Positions 15,564 through 23,912 of a stretch of DNA of 38,220 nucleotides are shown here, piece after piece. Under the pieces are notes generated by a model. It had not been told where the DNA came from, did not search any database, and was given only the letters and a program-made list of their open reading frames with translations. The DNA is taken from the NCBI GenBank assembly GCA_947466425.1, contig CANIBZ010000023.1, positions 1-38,220 of the forward strand. Direction: 5' to 3'. Both the position numbers and the translations under genes were made by a program. The stretch is from Flavobacteriales bacterium (GTDB lineage Bacteria; Bacteroidota; Bacteroidia; Flavobacteriales_D; Sanyastnellaceae). Within the stretch, counting starts at the first letter, position 1; every line of letters begins with the position of its first letter.

Positions 15564-16326
15564 ACTTTTTAGAAAGAAATTTATCTGCAACTAAGCTTAT
15601 CGCCCTTTCATTTATATGACACCGATCTGAATTGAAATACTCATCATTTCTAAGAATGTCTGTAACATATTCGTACGATGGAAAATAAGACAACAACTGC
15701 GGGACTCGAAGCGTATGAACCAATTCAACTAACCTCGCTTTAGTCCTTGAATTCTCTACAACTCCCATTCTCCAATGCTTCACCGGAGAGATGGTAAGCA
15801 CTACTTGCAAAAAAGGATTTACCCTATTCAGTTTATTCAATACACTTATCACTGTGTCTGCCATTTCTTCGACCGAAATTAATTTTCTTTGAAAATTAGA
15901 ATTTGGCAAACGCTGACAATTTCCTACAATCCCAAATTCTTCGTGAACCCAAGCATGAGCTGCACCCAGAGTAAGAACTAAAACTTCAGCTTCTTCCAAT
16001 TCAGCGCGCAACTCTACGCGCTTTAGCTGAATTTTTTCCAACAAATCATCTCTATTCGATTCACGAAGCTCTTTACCTCCGCAGAGGGACTTCCACTGAT
16101 TTTCATGATAAACAATTTGAAGTCTTTCTTCACTTACCTCTTCTGAAATGGCCATGTCAATCCAATTCATTATTGGAATGGGGTGAAACAATGTTCCAAA
16201 AGGATTTGAATAAACATGGTAATCTGCCTGCTCTAAATAGGGACCAAGGTTATCAGAAAAACACGATCCCAAGAGCACTATTCGTCGGCCGGGCATTAAT
16301 TCCCAATCTTGAAATAGATCTAACAT
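15562..16326 (-). CDS. GSCFA-family protein
   Basis: 254 residues, somewhat short for a family usually about 300. It begins with the characteristic RIVLLGSCFSDNLGPYLEQADYHVYSNPFGT (near 15-45), and contains VLVLTLGAAHAW (near 105-116), a central NSNFQRKLI, LTISPVKHWRMG (near 185) and a final YFPSYEYVTDILRNDEYFNSDRCHINERA with the Asp/His pair of the SGNH-like fold. GSCFA proteins are widespread in Bacteroidota with unknown substrate. It overlaps the upstream GT9 gene by seven bases and is the last gene before the terminator. Confidence 0.88.
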   Translation of the reverse strand: MLDLFQDWELMPGRRIVLLGSCFSDNLGPYLEQADYHVYSNPFGTLFHPIPIMNWIDMAISEEVSEERLQIVYHENQWKSLCGGKELRESNRDDLLEKIQLKRVELRAELEEAEVLVLTLGAAHAWVHEEFGIVGNCQRLPNSNFQRKLISVEEMADTVISVLNKLNRVNPFLQVVLTISPVKHWRMGVVENSRTKARLVELVHTLRVPQLLSYFPSYEYVTDILRNDEYFNSDRCHINERAISLVADKFLSKK

Positions 16327-17294
16327 TGTGCAAGCATTTCAATTCTTTCTTTCGAAGTCTCGCCACACTTAAAATGACCAAGCGGACAAGACTTCTTTCC
16401 GTGCAGTCCGCAAGGACGACAAGCCAAATCTTCTATAGACTCAACAATTCGCGAGCGTTCTGACATTGGGCCAAATCCAAATTCTGGAATGGTAGAACAG
16501 AAGAAAGCAGTGGTTGGTGCATTCATCGCAGATGCGAAATGCATGGGTGCACTATCGTTTACGAAATTCATTGCTGCATCGCGCATAAGCGCCGCAGATT
16601 CTAAAAAACTAAGCTTACCACAGAGATTTGTAGCGTTCAAATTATCTACTCCCCTCACCTCTTCACACAAATCAAAATCTGATTTTGCTCCCAATAAAAA
16701 CACATGATGCTTATTCGATAATTCTTTTACGAGTTGAATGAAATTCGCCTTCGGCCACTGTTTGGTGAACCAAATGGAAGATGGAGCAACGCACACAAAT
16801 GACTTATTCTTATACTCAGCGACCTTCTCAAAATCGCGAACAGAAGGAAACAATCTCGGAGGAAAATCACCAGGAACAAATTCACGAATTAATTCTAAAT
16901 TTCTATTTACTTCGTGTAATCCATTGTTCACTTCGTGTTTGAATTTCGAACTGAAACAAAAAGAGAATGGATTTTCTTGAAATCCAATTTTCTTCAAAGC
17001 ACTACTTCGCCAAGTAATGAAACCTGTTGACGCAAAGCGCTGTAAATTGATAACACAATCGAATTTTTCTTTACGAATTTCAGTGCTCAACTTAAAAAGA
17101 TTTCTGAGCTTGTTTCGACCTTTGTTCCATATCCAAACGCGATCAATGAAAGGATTGTTTTCAAGCAAAGATTCGTTTCCCTTTCGAACTAAAAAATGAA
17201 TTTCTGCATGATCCAATTGCGCAAGCGCTTCAGCCATGGGTGTTGCCAAGACTACATCGCCAATAAACGCGGTTTGGATAATGAGAAACTTCAT
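16320..17294 (-). CDS. Glycosyltransferase family 9 (heptosyltransferase-like)
   Basis: 324 residues. Begins FLIIQTAFIGDVVLATPMAEAL, the GT9 N-terminal signature with the catalytic Asp13; the C-terminal domain has APSSIWFTKQWPKANFIQLVKEL (near 170-192), FVNDSAPMHFASAMN (near 238-252) and a Cys-rich end (CRPCGLHGKKSCPLGHFKC) seen in many members. It probably transfers a sugar from an ADP-linked donor to lipopolysaccharide core in the inner leaflet. It starts two bases after the stop of the acidic-linker protein and overlaps GSCFA. Acceptor and sugar cannot be read from the sequence. Confidence 0.9.
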   Translation of the reverse strand: MKFLIIQTAFIGDVVLATPMAEALAQLDHAEIHFLVRKGNESLLENNPFIDRVWIWNKGRNKLRNLFKLSTEIRKEKFDCVINLQRFASTGFITWRSSALKKIGFQENPFSFCFSSKFKHEVNNGLHEVNRNLELIREFVPGDFPPRLFPSVRDFEKVAEYKNKSFVCVAPSSIWFTKQWPKANFIQLVKELSNKHHVFLLGAKSDFDLCEEVRGVDNLNATNLCGKLSFLESAALMRDAAMNFVNDSAPMHFASAMNAPTTAFFCSTIPEFGFGPMSERSRIVESIEDLACRPCGLHGKKSCPLGHFKCGETSKERIEMLAQC

Positions 17295-17296
17295 AC

Positions 17297-17971
17297 TTAT
17301 TCGTTTCCTAAAAGGCTGACCAATACTTTAACTGGAATATACGATCTTGAAATCCCATCGAACATATCTAGATCTACGTATTCGACATATACTTCGCGGT
17401 TCAAGTAAAATGAAGGATCAGCCAAAAGATCATCTGCACCGTCAAACCAATACAACCAAAGAAATTTCTCTTCAACTCCGTCTACATTGATGACAATGTA
17501 TCGTTGAGCTCCTCCTTCTTCTCTAACAAATCTTCCAACTGCAACAGCTATCTCAGAATCTTCTTCAACGTATTCGCTCTCAATTTCCGAATCAGATTCG
17601 GATTCATCGTACGAATCTTCCAGAGGAGCTTCAGCATTGGCATTGCGAGCCATGATCAGAGAAAGCTCAATAAACTTTGGACACATAGCTCCCAATTTTT
17701 TTCCAACCTCCAATCCGATTTGATAACCAGATTCCTGATTGAACTCTTTCAACTTCATCTCTTTCATGAGCGCATCCATGTTTGCCATGATAGAAGGAGC
17801 CATGCATTGGCCTAAGAAAAGCTCAGCACTTTCTTGGTTCATGTTTGGATCGAGTTCTGTGTTGTTAATGCATTCGCAAGCGGCATTGGCAACTTTGTCT
17901 AATGCAGATTTCTGAGCGTTCATTGTGAACGCCTGCGCTGTAACGAATAAAGCGATAAGGATTTTTTTCAT
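17297..17971 (-). CDS. Secreted protein with helical Cys domain and acidic linker, function unknown
   Basis: 224 residues. Signal peptide (about 1-19, ends MNAQ), then a helical domain with Cys33, Cys35, Cys56 and a CPKF Cys near 97 (the CEC motif and two distant cysteines may form disulfides), then a Ser/Asp/Glu-rich linker (about 115-140), then a beta-rich C-terminal domain (IVINVDGVEEKFLWLYWFDGADDLLADPSFYLNREVYVEYVDLDMFD). Similar N-terminal helical Cys domains are seen in uncharacterised Bacteroidota proteins. Encoded 12 bases after dapD and two before the GT9 gene. Confidence 0.75.
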   Translation of the reverse strand: MKKILIALFVTAQAFTMNAQKSALDKVANAACECINNTELDPNMNQESAELFLGQCMAPSIMANMDALMKEMKLKEFNQESGYQIGLEVGKKLGAMCPKFIELSLIMARNANAEAPLEDSYDESESDSEIESEYVEEDSEIAVAVGRFVREEGGAQRYIVINVDGVEEKFLWLYWFDGADDLLADPSFYLNREVYVEYVDLDMFDGISRSYIPVKVLVSLLGNE

Positions 17972-17983
17972 TATAAATTGAAG

Positions 17984-18802
17984 TTATACGGCAACGTTAT
18001 ACTCGCGCAATGCCGCGTTGAGTGAGGTTTTCAAATCGGTACTTTCTTTTCTTTTGCCAATGATCAACGCGCAAGGCACTTGGTATTCTCCAGCTGGAAA
18101 CTGCTTCGAATAGCTCCCTGGAATAACGACTGAACGCTCAGGAACTTCGCCGGTATATATAACCGGTTCGTTTCCTGTTACATCAATAATTTTCGTTGAT
18201 TTCGTTAGCACCACATTAGCCCCAAGAACCGCCTCTTTTCTAACCCTTACTCCTTCAACCACAATACAACGAGATCCAATGAAGCAGTCGTCCTCAATAA
18301 TCACAGGAGCCGCTTGAACAGGTTCTAATACTCCGCCTATTCCAACACCGCCGCTGAGGTGAACATTCTTTCCAATTTGCGCACATGAACCAACGGTAGC
18401 CCATGTGTCCACCATAGTTCCTGCACCTACATAAGCTCCGATGTTCACATACGAAGGCATCATGATTACGCCCGCTTCCAAATGAGCACCGTAACGGGCA
18501 AGAGCATGAGGAACTACGCGAACGCCTTGTGCAGCGTAATCTCTCTTCAATTCCATTTTATCGTGAAATTCAAATGGCCCCACTTCAATGGTTTTCATTT
18601 CTTGAATTGGGAAATATAGAATAACAGCCTTCTTCACCCAATCATTAACCTGCCAGTTGCCATTTTCCAATGGCTCTGCCACTCTCAACTTCCCTTTATC
18701 CAAGGCTTCAATAATTTCCCGAATGGCCATTCGGGTGTCTTCACTCTTCAACAATTCTCGGTTATCCCACGCTAATTCGATAGTCTCTTTGTGCTGGATC
18801 AT
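17984..18802 (-). CDS. dapD: 2,3,4,5-tetrahydropyridine-2,6-dicarboxylate N-succinyltransferase
   Basis: 272 residues, the normal size. Succinylates tetrahydrodipicolinate with succinyl-CoA in the diaminopimelate pathway. Left-handed beta-helix hexapeptide repeats run from about residue 105 to 205 (VNIGAYVGAGTMVDTWATVG, NVHLSGGVGIGGVLEPVQAAPVIIEDDCFIGSRCIVVEGVRV). The trimeric acyl-transferase features and the N-terminal helical domain are intact. It heads a four-gene operon with no biosynthetic partner. The divergent ruvX gene begins 37 bases away. Confidence 0.96.
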   Translation of the reverse strand: MIQHKETIELAWDNRELLKSEDTRMAIREIIEALDKGKLRVAEPLENGNWQVNDWVKKAVILYFPIQEMKTIEVGPFEFHDKMELKRDYAAQGVRVVPHALARYGAHLEAGVIMMPSYVNIGAYVGAGTMVDTWATVGSCAQIGKNVHLSGGVGIGGVLEPVQAAPVIIEDDCFIGSRCIVVEGVRVRKEAVLGANVVLTKSTKIIDVTGNEPVIYTGEVPERSVVIPGSYSKQFPAGEYQVPCALIIGKRKESTDLKTSLNAALREYNVAV

Positions 18803-18812
18803 GCTTTTACTA

Positions 18813-18820
18813 TAATTTCG
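18813..18820 (+). promoter_or_regulatory. -7-like box TAATTTCG upstream of ruvX
   Basis: Matches TAnnTTCG, one base from the TAnnTTTG consensus, 18 bases before the ruvX ATG. Lies in the 36-base region between ruvX and dapD. Confidence 0.35.
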
Positions 18821-18838
18821 TCAAAAATAAGCGAAAAC

Positions 18839-19246
18839 ATGTCAAAGGCCTTGGGAATAGATTACGGTGAAAAAAGAACAGGGCTTGCCATTACAGACAG
18901 TCTTCGCATTGTGGCTTCTCCTTTGGAAACCATTCCAACAAACAAACTAAAAGCGCATTTGATTCAGCTTGTTCCGAAAGAAAAAATAACCACCTTGGTT
19001 TTAGGTGAAGCAAGACATGCCGATGATACAGAAGCGCCGATTACGATAAAGCAAAACGAATTCGCCGATTGGTTGCGAAAACAATTCCCTACAATTGAAC
19101 TCGTGCGCATTGATGAGCGCAATACAAGTCAGCTTGCAGCTGAGGCGCTTTACCAAGGAGGTATGCGCAAAAGCCAACGTCAGAAAAAAGAAAATTTAGA
19201 TAAAGTAAGCGCGGCTATTATCCTGCAATTGTACTTGAATGCTTGA
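18839..19246 (+). CDS. ruvX: Putative pre-16S rRNA nuclease / Holliday junction resolvase RuvX
   Basis: 135 residues, RNase H-like fold. Motifs ALGIDYGEKRTGLAITD (3-20, catalytic Asp7), LVLGEARHADD (near 57-67), and VRIDERNTS (near 94-102) with the Asp and Glu of the metal site are all present. By family it trims the 16S rRNA 5' end. An in-frame GTG at 18791 would overlap dapD on the other strand; the ATG at 18839 matches the family start. The 3' end overlaps the converging bshC by 29 bases. Confidence 0.93.
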   Translation: MSKALGIDYGEKRTGLAITDSLRIVASPLETIPTNKLKAHLIQLVPKEKITTLVLGEARHADDTEAPITIKQNEFADWLRKQFPTIELVRIDERNTSQLAAEALYQGGMRKSQRQKKENLDKVSAAIILQLYLNA

Positions 19247-20783
19247 ACGGATCTAACGTTTCTAGAACTTCTTTTAGCTCTTTCCATCCTACTATTTCTG
19301 TTGCATACAAAAGTGAAAACACGCGCTCTTGTTGAATCTGATTTGGTTGAGTAAACGCAAAGAATTTTTCAAGTTGATTGAACTTCACTTCTTCCTTTGA
19401 TTTAATTGCCTTCTTTATTTTTTGTTCAATGTTGTTCCATTGATCAAGTTGTCTCTTCTCTTCCGCGCTTAACCAACCCACCAAAGAAGCGTCGATTTCA
19501 GAAATGTATTTTTTCAAATTTTCGAAGCTTGCAACGGTTTGTCCTATTTCCTTTTCGAAGGTTTTCACATTCATGGAACCCAACATTTTCTTTTGCGCTT
19601 CGTGCAATTTCTCCTGAACCAATTCAGCAATATCCAATTCATTTTTCGAAACGAATTCCAAATCACGCTTACGAACAAGCACCATTGACAGACGATGAGC
19701 CAACAACGGCATTTGAAGCTCAGCAGCATCAAAGGCATTCTTCAACTGCAGCCAATAGCCCAATTCGGAAGGACCTCCGATATAGACAATATTCGGAAGA
19801 ATGGTTTCTTGGTAAAGCGGACGCAGCAAAACATTCGGGCTCAAGTCACCTGAAATTTCGCTCAATTCCTGCTTCGTGAAGTACCTTTCGCCATCACTCG
19901 TTTCAAACTGCGCACCATTTTTATCGATTCGCTTTCGCACTCGTAGCGCACCGTTTTCCTTCAACCAAAATAAATTAAATTCTCTCGGTTGAATGTTCGG
20001 ATTGTATCCCGAATTTTCCAAAGCCGCATTTGTTTTCGATACTTCAGAAAAAATAAATTGATTTTGTATTTCCTTTTCGAATAGACCGCATGCTAATTCT
20101 TTCAACGATCGGTCATTTCCGTCAATACATACAACACCGTATTCACCGAGCAATTCATTTACCCAATAGCGTGTGGCGTCAGCAAAGTTCTTTTGCGAAT
20201 ATGCCTGAATGAATAATTCACTCAATCCAATTTCATTGAATTTTCCATCAGCTCTTTTTTCATTCAACCAAGAAAGAAATTCTTCTGTTGGAAGTTCACC
20301 TGCAATTCCTTCGAATTCTTTTGCGAGTTCAACCTTTTCGTTTCCCCAATGGAAGTGACGAATCTCTTCAATGTCGTGATCTTCTGTTGCCATCCAATAC
20401 ACAGGAACAAAATGAAATTCACATTGTGAAGCATTTAACTCTTGGGTGATTCGAATGGCCGTGAATAATTTGTAAATCAAATAAAGCGGACCACCTGCAG
20501 AACATATCTGATGTCCAGTTACAACCGTAAAACTATTTTCTGAACGAAGCGAATTAATATTCTTTTGCAAATTCTCAGATAAATCGAGCTGCTGATATTG
20601 CTGAATTAATTGGGCCGACAAAACAGTCCTTTTCTCATTTGAAAATAATCTTTTGCCCGCTTCTGTAATACAATTTTCTTTCGTGAAAAATTCCGAAATG
20701 AACGGCAGAACATTTTCATCTTGATTCAATAAATCTTGAACCAACGGCGAAACTTTGAGCGGAACTTCTTGAATAACCTTCAT
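19218..20783 (-). CDS. bshC: Bacillithiol biosynthesis cysteine-adding enzyme
   Basis: 521 residues, in the family range. Adds cysteine to glucosamine-malate, the last step of bacillithiol synthesis. Recognisable segments are FTVVTGHQICSAGGPLYLIYKLFTAI (near 86-110), VPVYWMATEDHDIEEIRHFHW (near 128-148) and the coiled-coil C-terminus (EEKRQLDQWNNIEQKIKKAIKSKEEVK) that dimerises. A -7-like box (TACCTTCG) is four bases upstream of the ATG. bshA and bshB are not in this window. Presence implies bacillithiol as a low-molecular-weight thiol. Confidence 0.94.
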   Translation of the reverse strand: MKVIQEVPLKVSPLVQDLLNQDENVLPFISEFFTKENCITEAGKRLFSNEKRTVLSAQLIQQYQQLDLSENLQKNINSLRSENSFTVVTGHQICSAGGPLYLIYKLFTAIRITQELNASQCEFHFVPVYWMATEDHDIEEIRHFHWGNEKVELAKEFEGIAGELPTEEFLSWLNEKRADGKFNEIGLSELFIQAYSQKNFADATRYWVNELLGEYGVVCIDGNDRSLKELACGLFEKEIQNQFIFSEVSKTNAALENSGYNPNIQPREFNLFWLKENGALRVRKRIDKNGAQFETSDGERYFTKQELSEISGDLSPNVLLRPLYQETILPNIVYIGGPSELGYWLQLKNAFDAAELQMPLLAHRLSMVLVRKRDLEFVSKNELDIAELVQEKLHEAQKKMLGSMNVKTFEKEIGQTVASFENLKKYISEIDASLVGWLSAEEKRQLDQWNNIEQKIKKAIKSKEEVKFNQLEKFFAFTQPNQIQQERVFSLLYATEIVGWKELKEVLETLDPFKHSSTIAG

Positions 20784-20787
20784 GGTG

Positions 20788-20795
20788 CGAAGGTA
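20788..20795 (-). promoter_or_regulatory. -7-like box TACCTTCG for bshC
   Basis: TAnnTTCG on the minus strand, four bases before the bshC ATG at 20783 and a few bases beyond the stop of the upstream gene. Confidence 0.4.
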
Positions 20796-20801
20796 CTGCG
20801 A

Positions 20802-21070
20802 CTAACGCATAAGTGTTACATAACCAGACTGACTTCCCTCTTCTCCTGTCTTGGGAATTCTGTATTTCACTACGTAATAGTAGGTGCCATCAGGACAAGT
20901 GCTCTTACCATTTGAGCCGTCCCACATGGGGTTCGGAACATTCTTCGATTGAAAGAGAACTTCTCCCCAGCGAGAAAAGACTTCAACGCTTAATATGTTT
21001 CCACTTTCGCCAACAGGCATAAAGAAATCGTTTTGGCCATCTCCATTCGGCGTGAATGAATTCGGAACAA
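20802..21070 (-). other. CHU_C (T9SS type B) sorting domain
   Basis: The region of the surface protein that carries NSFTPNGDGQNDFF and DGTYYYVVKY, ending at the stop codon. Diagnostic for type IX secretion in Bacteroidota. Confidence 0.85.
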
Positions 21071-21815
21071 ATACAAAATTCACTTTGTCAGGAGCAGGAC
21101 CTTTCGATGTTATGTTTTCATCGGGAACATTGTCACCATCTATTTCAATACAGGAAAAATTATCTACAAAATAATATCCTACTTCTGGGTTACCAGAACC
21201 CTCGATACGAATCTCACGCTCTGAATCAGAGCCGAAAACACCAAGCGTGAAAAACTTCTCATCATCAATTAAAGGCACATATTCGAAACTTACCTTCTTC
21301 CACGTTTCGGAATAAAAGACGCTATCAATTGCAAACTGAGGAGAAAAATAAAGCGGGTCGAAACCTGTTTGAACAGGTGCAAAGGTTGACAAATAAACAC
21401 CTATGTGATCTACTGCAAGTCCTGCGTTACTGGTTGAAGTTGATTTTCCATTCGCTAAATAAAACGAAATTTTATATTTCTTTCCTCTAATCAGCGGCGC
21501 CTGAAGCTGGCATTGAAGATAGGTTCTTTTGTTCGTGAAATTTCTACCACACATGGTAATTCCCACCATAGCGTTTCCGTTGCTCGCATTCAACAAACCA
21601 AAGGGAGTTTCCGGTAAATCACAAGCGCTGCTGGCTCCTACTTTATAATAATCAGGCCCTGCAACGTCACTTCCGGCGTTGTTCCACCCGACGATTTTAT
21701 TCCATTCGCCCAATAACTGAGGCATAGCGGTGTTTTGCTCGAAACTCGGATTTGGAAATTGTGCTTCCGCAACAAACGAAGCAACCAAAAGAATTAGAAC
21801 TATATAATGACGCAT
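20802..21815 (-). CDS. T9SS-sorted surface protein, gliding-associated C-terminal domain (type B)
   Basis: 337 residues. Signal peptide MRHYIVLILLVASFVAEAQ, then a carbohydrate-binding-like domain (PNPSFEQNTAMPQ, later KTYLQCQLQAPLIRGKKYKISFYLANG), then VPNSFTPNGDGQNDFFMPVG (about 247-266), the start of the CHU_C/gliding-motility C-terminal domain, ending with WGEVLFQS, PMWDGSNGKSTCPDGTYYYVVKY and GYVTLMR. This type B domain targets proteins through the type IX secretion system to the surface. The ATG at 21815 is preferred over the GTG-type start upstream (21854) because it opens the signal peptide and has a -7-like box four bases before it. It may share regulation with the ECF cluster. Confidence 0.85.
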   Translation of the reverse strand: MRHYIVLILLVASFVAEAQFPNPSFEQNTAMPQLLGEWNKIVGWNNAGSDVAGPDYYKVGASSACDLPETPFGLLNASNGNAMVGITMCGRNFTNKRTYLQCQLQAPLIRGKKYKISFYLANGKSTSTSNAGLAVDHIGVYLSTFAPVQTGFDPLYFSPQFAIDSVFYSETWKKVSFEYVPLIDDEKFFTLGVFGSDSEREIRIEGSGNPEVGYYFVDNFSCIEIDGDNVPDENITSKGPAPDKVNFVFVPNSFTPNGDGQNDFFMPVGESGNILSVEVFSRWGEVLFQSKNVPNPMWDGSNGKSTCPDGTYYYVVKYRIPKTGEEGSQSGYVTLMR

Positions 21816-21819
21816 AACA

Positions 21820-21827
21820 CGAATATA
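21820..21827 (-). promoter_or_regulatory. -7-like box TATATTCG
   Basis: TAnnTTCG on the minus strand, four bases before the ATG at 21815 and within the 28-base gap after the upstream barrel gene. Confidence 0.4.
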
Positions 21828-21843
21828 AGTCAAAGCCTCGAAT

Positions 21844-22773
21844 TTATTTCCCATCGTTCATGAGAAATCGTAATCCAATAAATAGGTTACTGTATTGCAG
21901 GCGGTAATTAACTCCTGATTCGCTCACTTTATTAACGGGAGGGAAACTCCAATTCGCTTGCACAAATGCATTTAATTTCTTCGTAAAATGATACTCCGAA
22001 CCTACTCCTACCAATACGCCAAACTGATTCCAACTCTGATTGCTCAAATTCAGGTATTCAAAATTTCCATTCGAATTTAAGAACAACATTTGACTGGAAT
22101 TTCCAGCTGTGTTTCTTATCTTGAAAGAGCGGTAAATCGGAGAGATTTCTCCGAATGCTCTCCATTTCGATTTAACTGTAAAATCATTTACGTAGAAGCG
22201 GAATTTCAAAGGTACTTGAAGGGAGCTTAGACTATACGCCTGGGCGAAGGGCGAAATAGTCAGAGTATCCAATTCTAAAACATCAGGTTGCACTTCCGTT
22301 GCAAAAACCTGTTGAATCTGATTTTCGAAAGAAAAAAAAGAAATGGTATTTTCAGCATTGTTTACCTGACCACTCGACTCGTTTACTGTGCCCTTCGACC
22401 TTAAAACAGACACTCCAATTTCAATATTTTTGTGCACTCTGAAATACGCTCCCAAAGCTAGACTTGAGTGGTAAAAAGTGTTATTCGAAATCCCAAGAAA
22501 CTCATTTACGGATAATACCTCTTGGTGAAGATTATTGGAAAGAGTAAAATCTATGAGTTGAACTCCATAAGCCCCATCAATGCCCCAAATAGGAGACTTT
22601 CTTTTCTCTTTGAAATCATTTTTTCGATAACTACTTAATGAATCGGAGACCGGAATATCGCGTTCCTCAATGTAAATGACTTCGCCATCAATAATAAGCG
22701 TGTCTGAAACGGCAAAAGCCCAAGACTCTTGGGCTATGAGAACAAACAAACTTATTAAGCAAAAATATCGCAT
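21844..22773 (-). CDS. Outer-membrane beta-barrel of ECF sigma cluster
   Basis: 309 residues. Signal peptide MRYFCLISLFVLIAQESWAFA, then a short linker (IYIEERDIPVSDSLSSYRKND) and alternating-residue strands to the end (GVGSEYHFTKKLNAFVQANWSF, RLQYSNLFIGLRFLMNDGK). Porin-like PorT/OmpA-barrel type. A GTG at 22797 overlaps the anti-sigma gene and is in frame, but the ATG at 22773 opens the signal peptide and follows a TACATTCG box by seven bases. The cargo is unknown. ECF/anti-sigma/barrel gene order is common in Bacteroidota, and the barrel may be under control of the sigma factor. Confidence 0.75.
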   Translation of the reverse strand: MRYFCLISLFVLIAQESWAFAVSDTLIIDGEVIYIEERDIPVSDSLSSYRKNDFKEKRKSPIWGIDGAYGVQLIDFTLSNNLHQEVLSVNEFLGISNNTFYHSSLALGAYFRVHKNIEIGVSVLRSKGTVNESSGQVNNAENTISFFSFENQIQQVFATEVQPDVLELDTLTISPFAQAYSLSSLQVPLKFRFYVNDFTVKSKWRAFGEISPIYRSFKIRNTAGNSSQMLFLNSNGNFEYLNLSNQSWNQFGVLVGVGSEYHFTKKLNAFVQANWSFPPVNKVSESGVNYRLQYSNLFIGLRFLMNDGK

Positions 22774-22780
22774 GGTTACG

Positions 22781-22788
22781 CGAATGTA
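22781..22788 (-). promoter_or_regulatory. -7-like box TACATTCG
   Basis: TAnnTTCG on the minus strand, seven bases before the ATG at 22773. It supports the shorter start of the barrel gene and lies just past the stop of the anti-sigma-like gene. Confidence 0.4.
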
Positions 22789-22793
22789 CGGAT

Positions 22794-23345
22794 TCACTTC
22801 CCGGTAAGTCTTGTCAATTTAAGCGTTCTGCCTTTCGCCTTAATAACCTCTTTCTTCGGGTAAGGAACTTGAATTTCTTCTGGCATTCTCTGTACTTCAA
22901 TAGTTTCTGCTACCTCAACAATAGCTGGCTCGACAATAGGAGTGCTTTGACAATTTTCTACCACCAAGGCCGAAACGCTAGTTTCTCTTTGAACAATCTT
23001 TGATCGTCTTATCGTTTTTGCTGGAGTAGATTTCGATTCCTTCTCTGCATTCAAAATCACATGGCTATTCGCATCAGCAACAACCGGAGGAATTGCTTTC
23101 ACTTCTGTTGCAGCAGGGGCTGAATTTTGCGCAACAGCAATGGTCTCGCTTCGATTCGAAAAGACCAAAGCCAACACACCCGCACCAATTAATGCGACAA
23201 CATACACATTCATGGTGTACCAAGAAAAACTCCAAAAAGACTTCTTCTTATTTAGAGCCTTTTGAATACGATCTTCCATTCCAGATGGAGCTTGCGGAGC
23301 GTAATTCTGTAAGTCATTCGCGACTTTGTTCATCAAATTTTCCAT
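22794..23345 (-). CDS. Anti-sigma-factor-like single-pass membrane protein
   Basis: 183 residues. A cytoplasmic N-terminal part (about 1-40, including SGMEDRIQKALNKKKS) precedes one membrane helix (about 45-64, MNVYVVALIGAGVLALVF); the periplasmic part is Ala/Val/Glu-rich with no recognised motif. Encoded four bases after the ECF sigma gene, the usual place of an anti-sigma factor. No ZAS (HxxxCxxC) zinc motif is seen, so the sigma-binding fold is inferred from position and topology. Ends with a basic tail (KTIRRSKIVQRETS, KGRTLKLTRLTGK). Confidence 0.65.
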   Translation of the reverse strand: MENLMNKVANDLQNYAPQAPSGMEDRIQKALNKKKSFWSFSWYTMNVYVVALIGAGVLALVFSNRSETIAVAQNSAPAATEVKAIPPVVADANSHVILNAEKESKSTPAKTIRRSKIVQRETSVSALVVENCQSTPIVEPAIVEVAETIEVQRMPEEIQVPYPKKEVIKAKGRTLKLTRLTGK

Positions 23346-23349
23346 ATAC

Positions 23350-23904
23350 TTATGATTCTACTGGTATTTTCTGCGCACTCAAATCGAGCAACGCTTTTTG
23401 TAAATGTCCTTTTGCTCGAGAGAATTGTGACTTCGATGTGTTCACATCAATTTGCAGCATCTCGGCAATTTCTTTGTGTTTGTATCCTTCAACAGCATAC
23501 AAGTTGAATACAGTTCGGTAACCGTCTGGAAGCGCTTGCACGCATATCATGAGCTCTTCCATGGTGTATTCTAAATCGTGGTGCTCTACCAAACTGCTTG
23601 CGTATTCGGAGCGGTCATCAATTTCATCTTCCAACCTTCCGCGCAAGTTTTTTCTATATCCTGTAATTGCTGTGTTTACTGCAATTCTGCGCACCCAACC
23701 TTCGAAACTTCCGGCAGACTGATAGTCTTTCAGATGATTGTAAATCTTAACAAAAACTTCTTGCATAGAATCCTCTGCCTCCATTCTATTCTTCGCGTAA
23801 CGAAGGCAAATACCAAACACCAACGAAGAAAACTTCTTGTACAACAAGTGCTGCGCCGACTTGTCGCCGCGAATACACGATTGTATGAGAGTCTTTTCTT
23901 CCAT
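23350..23904 (-). CDS. ECF sigma factor
   Basis: 184 residues. Region 2 covers about 10-75 (LYKKFSSLVFGICLRYAKNRM, DSMQEVFVKIYNHL, SFEGWVRRIAVNTAI), and region 4 about 112-172 (ALPDGYRTVFNLYAVEGYKHKEIAEMLQIDVNTSKSQFSRAK) with a helix-turn-helix. This is a group IV sigma factor, four bases ahead of an anti-sigma-like gene and then a barrel gene and a T9SS protein. It probably drives envelope-response genes including its own: an ECF-type -35/-10 pair lies directly upstream. Confidence 0.95.
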   Translation of the reverse strand: MEEKTLIQSCIRGDKSAQHLLYKKFSSLVFGICLRYAKNRMEAEDSMQEVFVKIYNHLKDYQSAGSFEGWVRRIAVNTAITGYRKNLRGRLEDEIDDRSEYASSLVEHHDLEYTMEELMICVQALPDGYRTVFNLYAVEGYKHKEIAEMLQIDVNTSKSQFSRAKGHLQKALLDLSAQKIPVES

Positions 23905-23912
23905 TGTTATAG

